NCBI GenBank assembly: GCA_900321335.1
Contig: ONVR01000364.1
Coordinates: 1 to 13,985 of the forward strand
Source: an uncultured Eubacteriales bacterium
GTDB lineage: Bacteria; Bacillota; Clostridia; Oscillospirales; Oscillospiraceae
DNA length: 13,985 nucleotides
Direction of reading: 5' to 3'
The position numbers were made by a program, and so were the translations under genes. Position 1 is the first letter of the stretch, and each line of letters starts with the position of its first letter. Of the stretch, positions 13,148 through 13,985 are shown piece by piece. The notes beneath the pieces are model-generated. The model ran no database searches. It had not been told where the DNA came from and saw only the letters and a list, made by a program, of their open reading frames with translations.

Positions 13148-13985
13148 TCAGTGATGGAACAGGCGCATGCCGGTAAAGCACATCACCATACCGTATTTGT
13201 TGCAGGTTTCGATCACGTTGTCATCCCGGATAGAGCCGCCGGGCTGGGCGATGTATCGAACGCCCGATTTGTGTGCCCGTTCAATATTGTCTCCGAAGGG
13301 GAAGAAGGCGTCGGATCCCACTGTCACGTCTGTCATCTTGTCACACCATTCACGCCGCTCCTCACGGGTGAAAACGGGGGGCTTGGACTTGAACAGCGTC
13401 TGCCAGGTTCCCTCCGCCAGAACATCCTCGTATTCATCAGAGATATACACGTCAATGGCGTTGTCCCGGCCGGGACGGGAAATGCTGTCCAGAAAATCCA
13501 GGTCCAGGACCTTGGGGTGCTGGCGCAGATACCAGTTATCTGCCTTGCTTCCGGCCAGGCGGGTGCAGTGGATCCGGCTCTGCTGGCCGGCGCCCACGCC
13601 GATGGCCTGTCCGTTCTTGACGTAGCAGACGGAGTTGGACTGGGTGTATTTCAGGGTGATCAGCGCCACGATCATATCCCGTTTTGCCCCGGCAGGCAGG
13701 TCTTTGTTCTCAGTTACGACGTTGCCCAGAAGCGCCTCGTCGATCACGAAATTGTTTCTGCCCTGCTCAAAGGTAATGCCGTATACGTCCTTGCACTCTT
13801 TTTCCGCAGGCACGTAGTCCGGGTCGATCTTCAGGATGTTATAGCCGCCCTTGCGCTTCGTTTTCAGGATCTCCAGAGCCTCGGACGTGAAATCCGGAGC
13901 GATCACGCCGTCGGATACCTCCAGCTTCAGAAGATTCGCCGTGTCCGCGTCACAGGTGTCAGACAGGGCTGCCCAGTCGCCGTAA
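13148..13985 (-). CDS. purH: AICAR formyltransferase (PurH C-terminal-type), 5' end outside window
   Basis: The enzyme transfers a formyl group from 10-formyl-tetrahydrofolate to AICAR to give FAICAR, the penultimate step to IMP. About 278 C-terminal residues are visible. The frame stays open to the window edge, reading YGDWAALSDTCDADTANLL before the GTG at 13906, so that GTG is not the start. Landmarks are EVSDGVIAPDF, TLKYTQSNSVCYVKNGQ, GVGAGQQSRIHCTRLAG, SDAFFPFGDNIERA, AQPGGSIRDD and the end RLFHH. From memory these blocks, and the long segment between HCTRLAG and SDAFFPF, match the transformylase part of vertebrate ATIC better than E. coli PurH. Whether an IMP cyclohydrolase domain precedes it cannot be seen; a stand-alone transformylase of about 390 residues is common in this group. 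It lies directly upstream of purD. Confidence 0.92.
   Translation of the reverse strand, partial: YGDWAALSDTCDADTANLLKLEVSDGVIAPDFTSEALEILKTKRKGGYNILKIDPDYVPAEKECKDVYGITFEQGRNNFVIDEALLGNVVTENKDLPAGAKRDMIVALITLKYTQSNSVCYVKNGQAIGVGAGQQSRIHCTRLAGSKADNWYLRQHPKVLDLDFLDSISRPGRDNAIDVYISDEYEDVLAEGTWQTLFKSKPPVFTREERREWCDKMTDVTVGSDAFFPFGDNIERAHKSGVRYIAQPGGSIRDDNVIETCNKYGMVMCFTGMRLFHH

Noticed and set aside
1..13985. Mobile elements, phage, defence systems, tRNA or rRNA
   Set aside because: No transposase, integrase, restriction or toxin-antitoxin motifs, terminal repeats or cloverleaf structures were seen. All genes are housekeeping or metabolic, with even codon use.

Overview
The window looks like an ordinary chromosomal segment from a GC-rich member of the Clostridia, most likely Oscillospiraceae (Oscillibacter/Flavonifractor-like). 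This is inferred from protein content: a clostridial-order rnfCDGEAB operon, a YmfF/YmfH M16 peptidase pair, a Firmicutes-type Lgt, a ComF protein, and a stand-alone-type AICAR transformylase next to purD. Strong purine-rich Shine-Dalgarno sequences, ATGA gene overlaps and TTG/GTG starts fit too. The genus is a guess. I see no rRNA, tRNA, CRISPR array, insertion sequence, phage gene or attachment site.

Layout, left to right. (1) Positions 1-1829, + strand: the 3' part of larC (nickel-pincer cofactor synthesis; its 5' end lies outside the window) and a coupled metallophosphoesterase, ending at a perfect 13-bp bidirectional terminator. (2) Positions 1875-5892, - strand: a four-gene operon read as ymfF, ymfH, lgt, then a small coiled-coil protein with a Cys-rich acidic tail. 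Its promoter lies at about 5940-5967. (3) Positions 5893-6199: an AT-rich divergent control region with the rnf promoter, an 18-bp palindrome, helically spaced T-tract repeats and a leader hairpin. (4) Positions 6200-11129, + strand: a complete rnfCDGEAB operon for the membrane ferredoxin:NAD+ oxidoreductase. (5) Positions 11162-13985, - strand: AICAR transformylase (5' end outside the window), purD and comF, converging on rnfB at a second shared terminator.

How the genes work together: Rnf couples electron flow between reduced ferredoxin and NAD+ to Na+ or H+ transport, so it is the energy-conserving module. AICAR transformylase and PurD are two steps of de novo purine synthesis. LarC supplies the nickel-pincer cofactor used by LarA-type racemases or epimerases encoded elsewhere. 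Lgt begins lipoprotein maturation. The YmfF/YmfH pair belongs to families linked to EF-P modification in Bacillus.

I found no convincing new multi-gene system. The points most worth a second look are the palindrome and phased T-tracts before rnf, the Cys-rich coiled-coil protein coupled to lgt, the Cys-rich tail of RnfE, the vertebrate-ATIC-like AICAR transformylase, and a terminator-like hairpin that overlaps the ribosome-binding site of comF.
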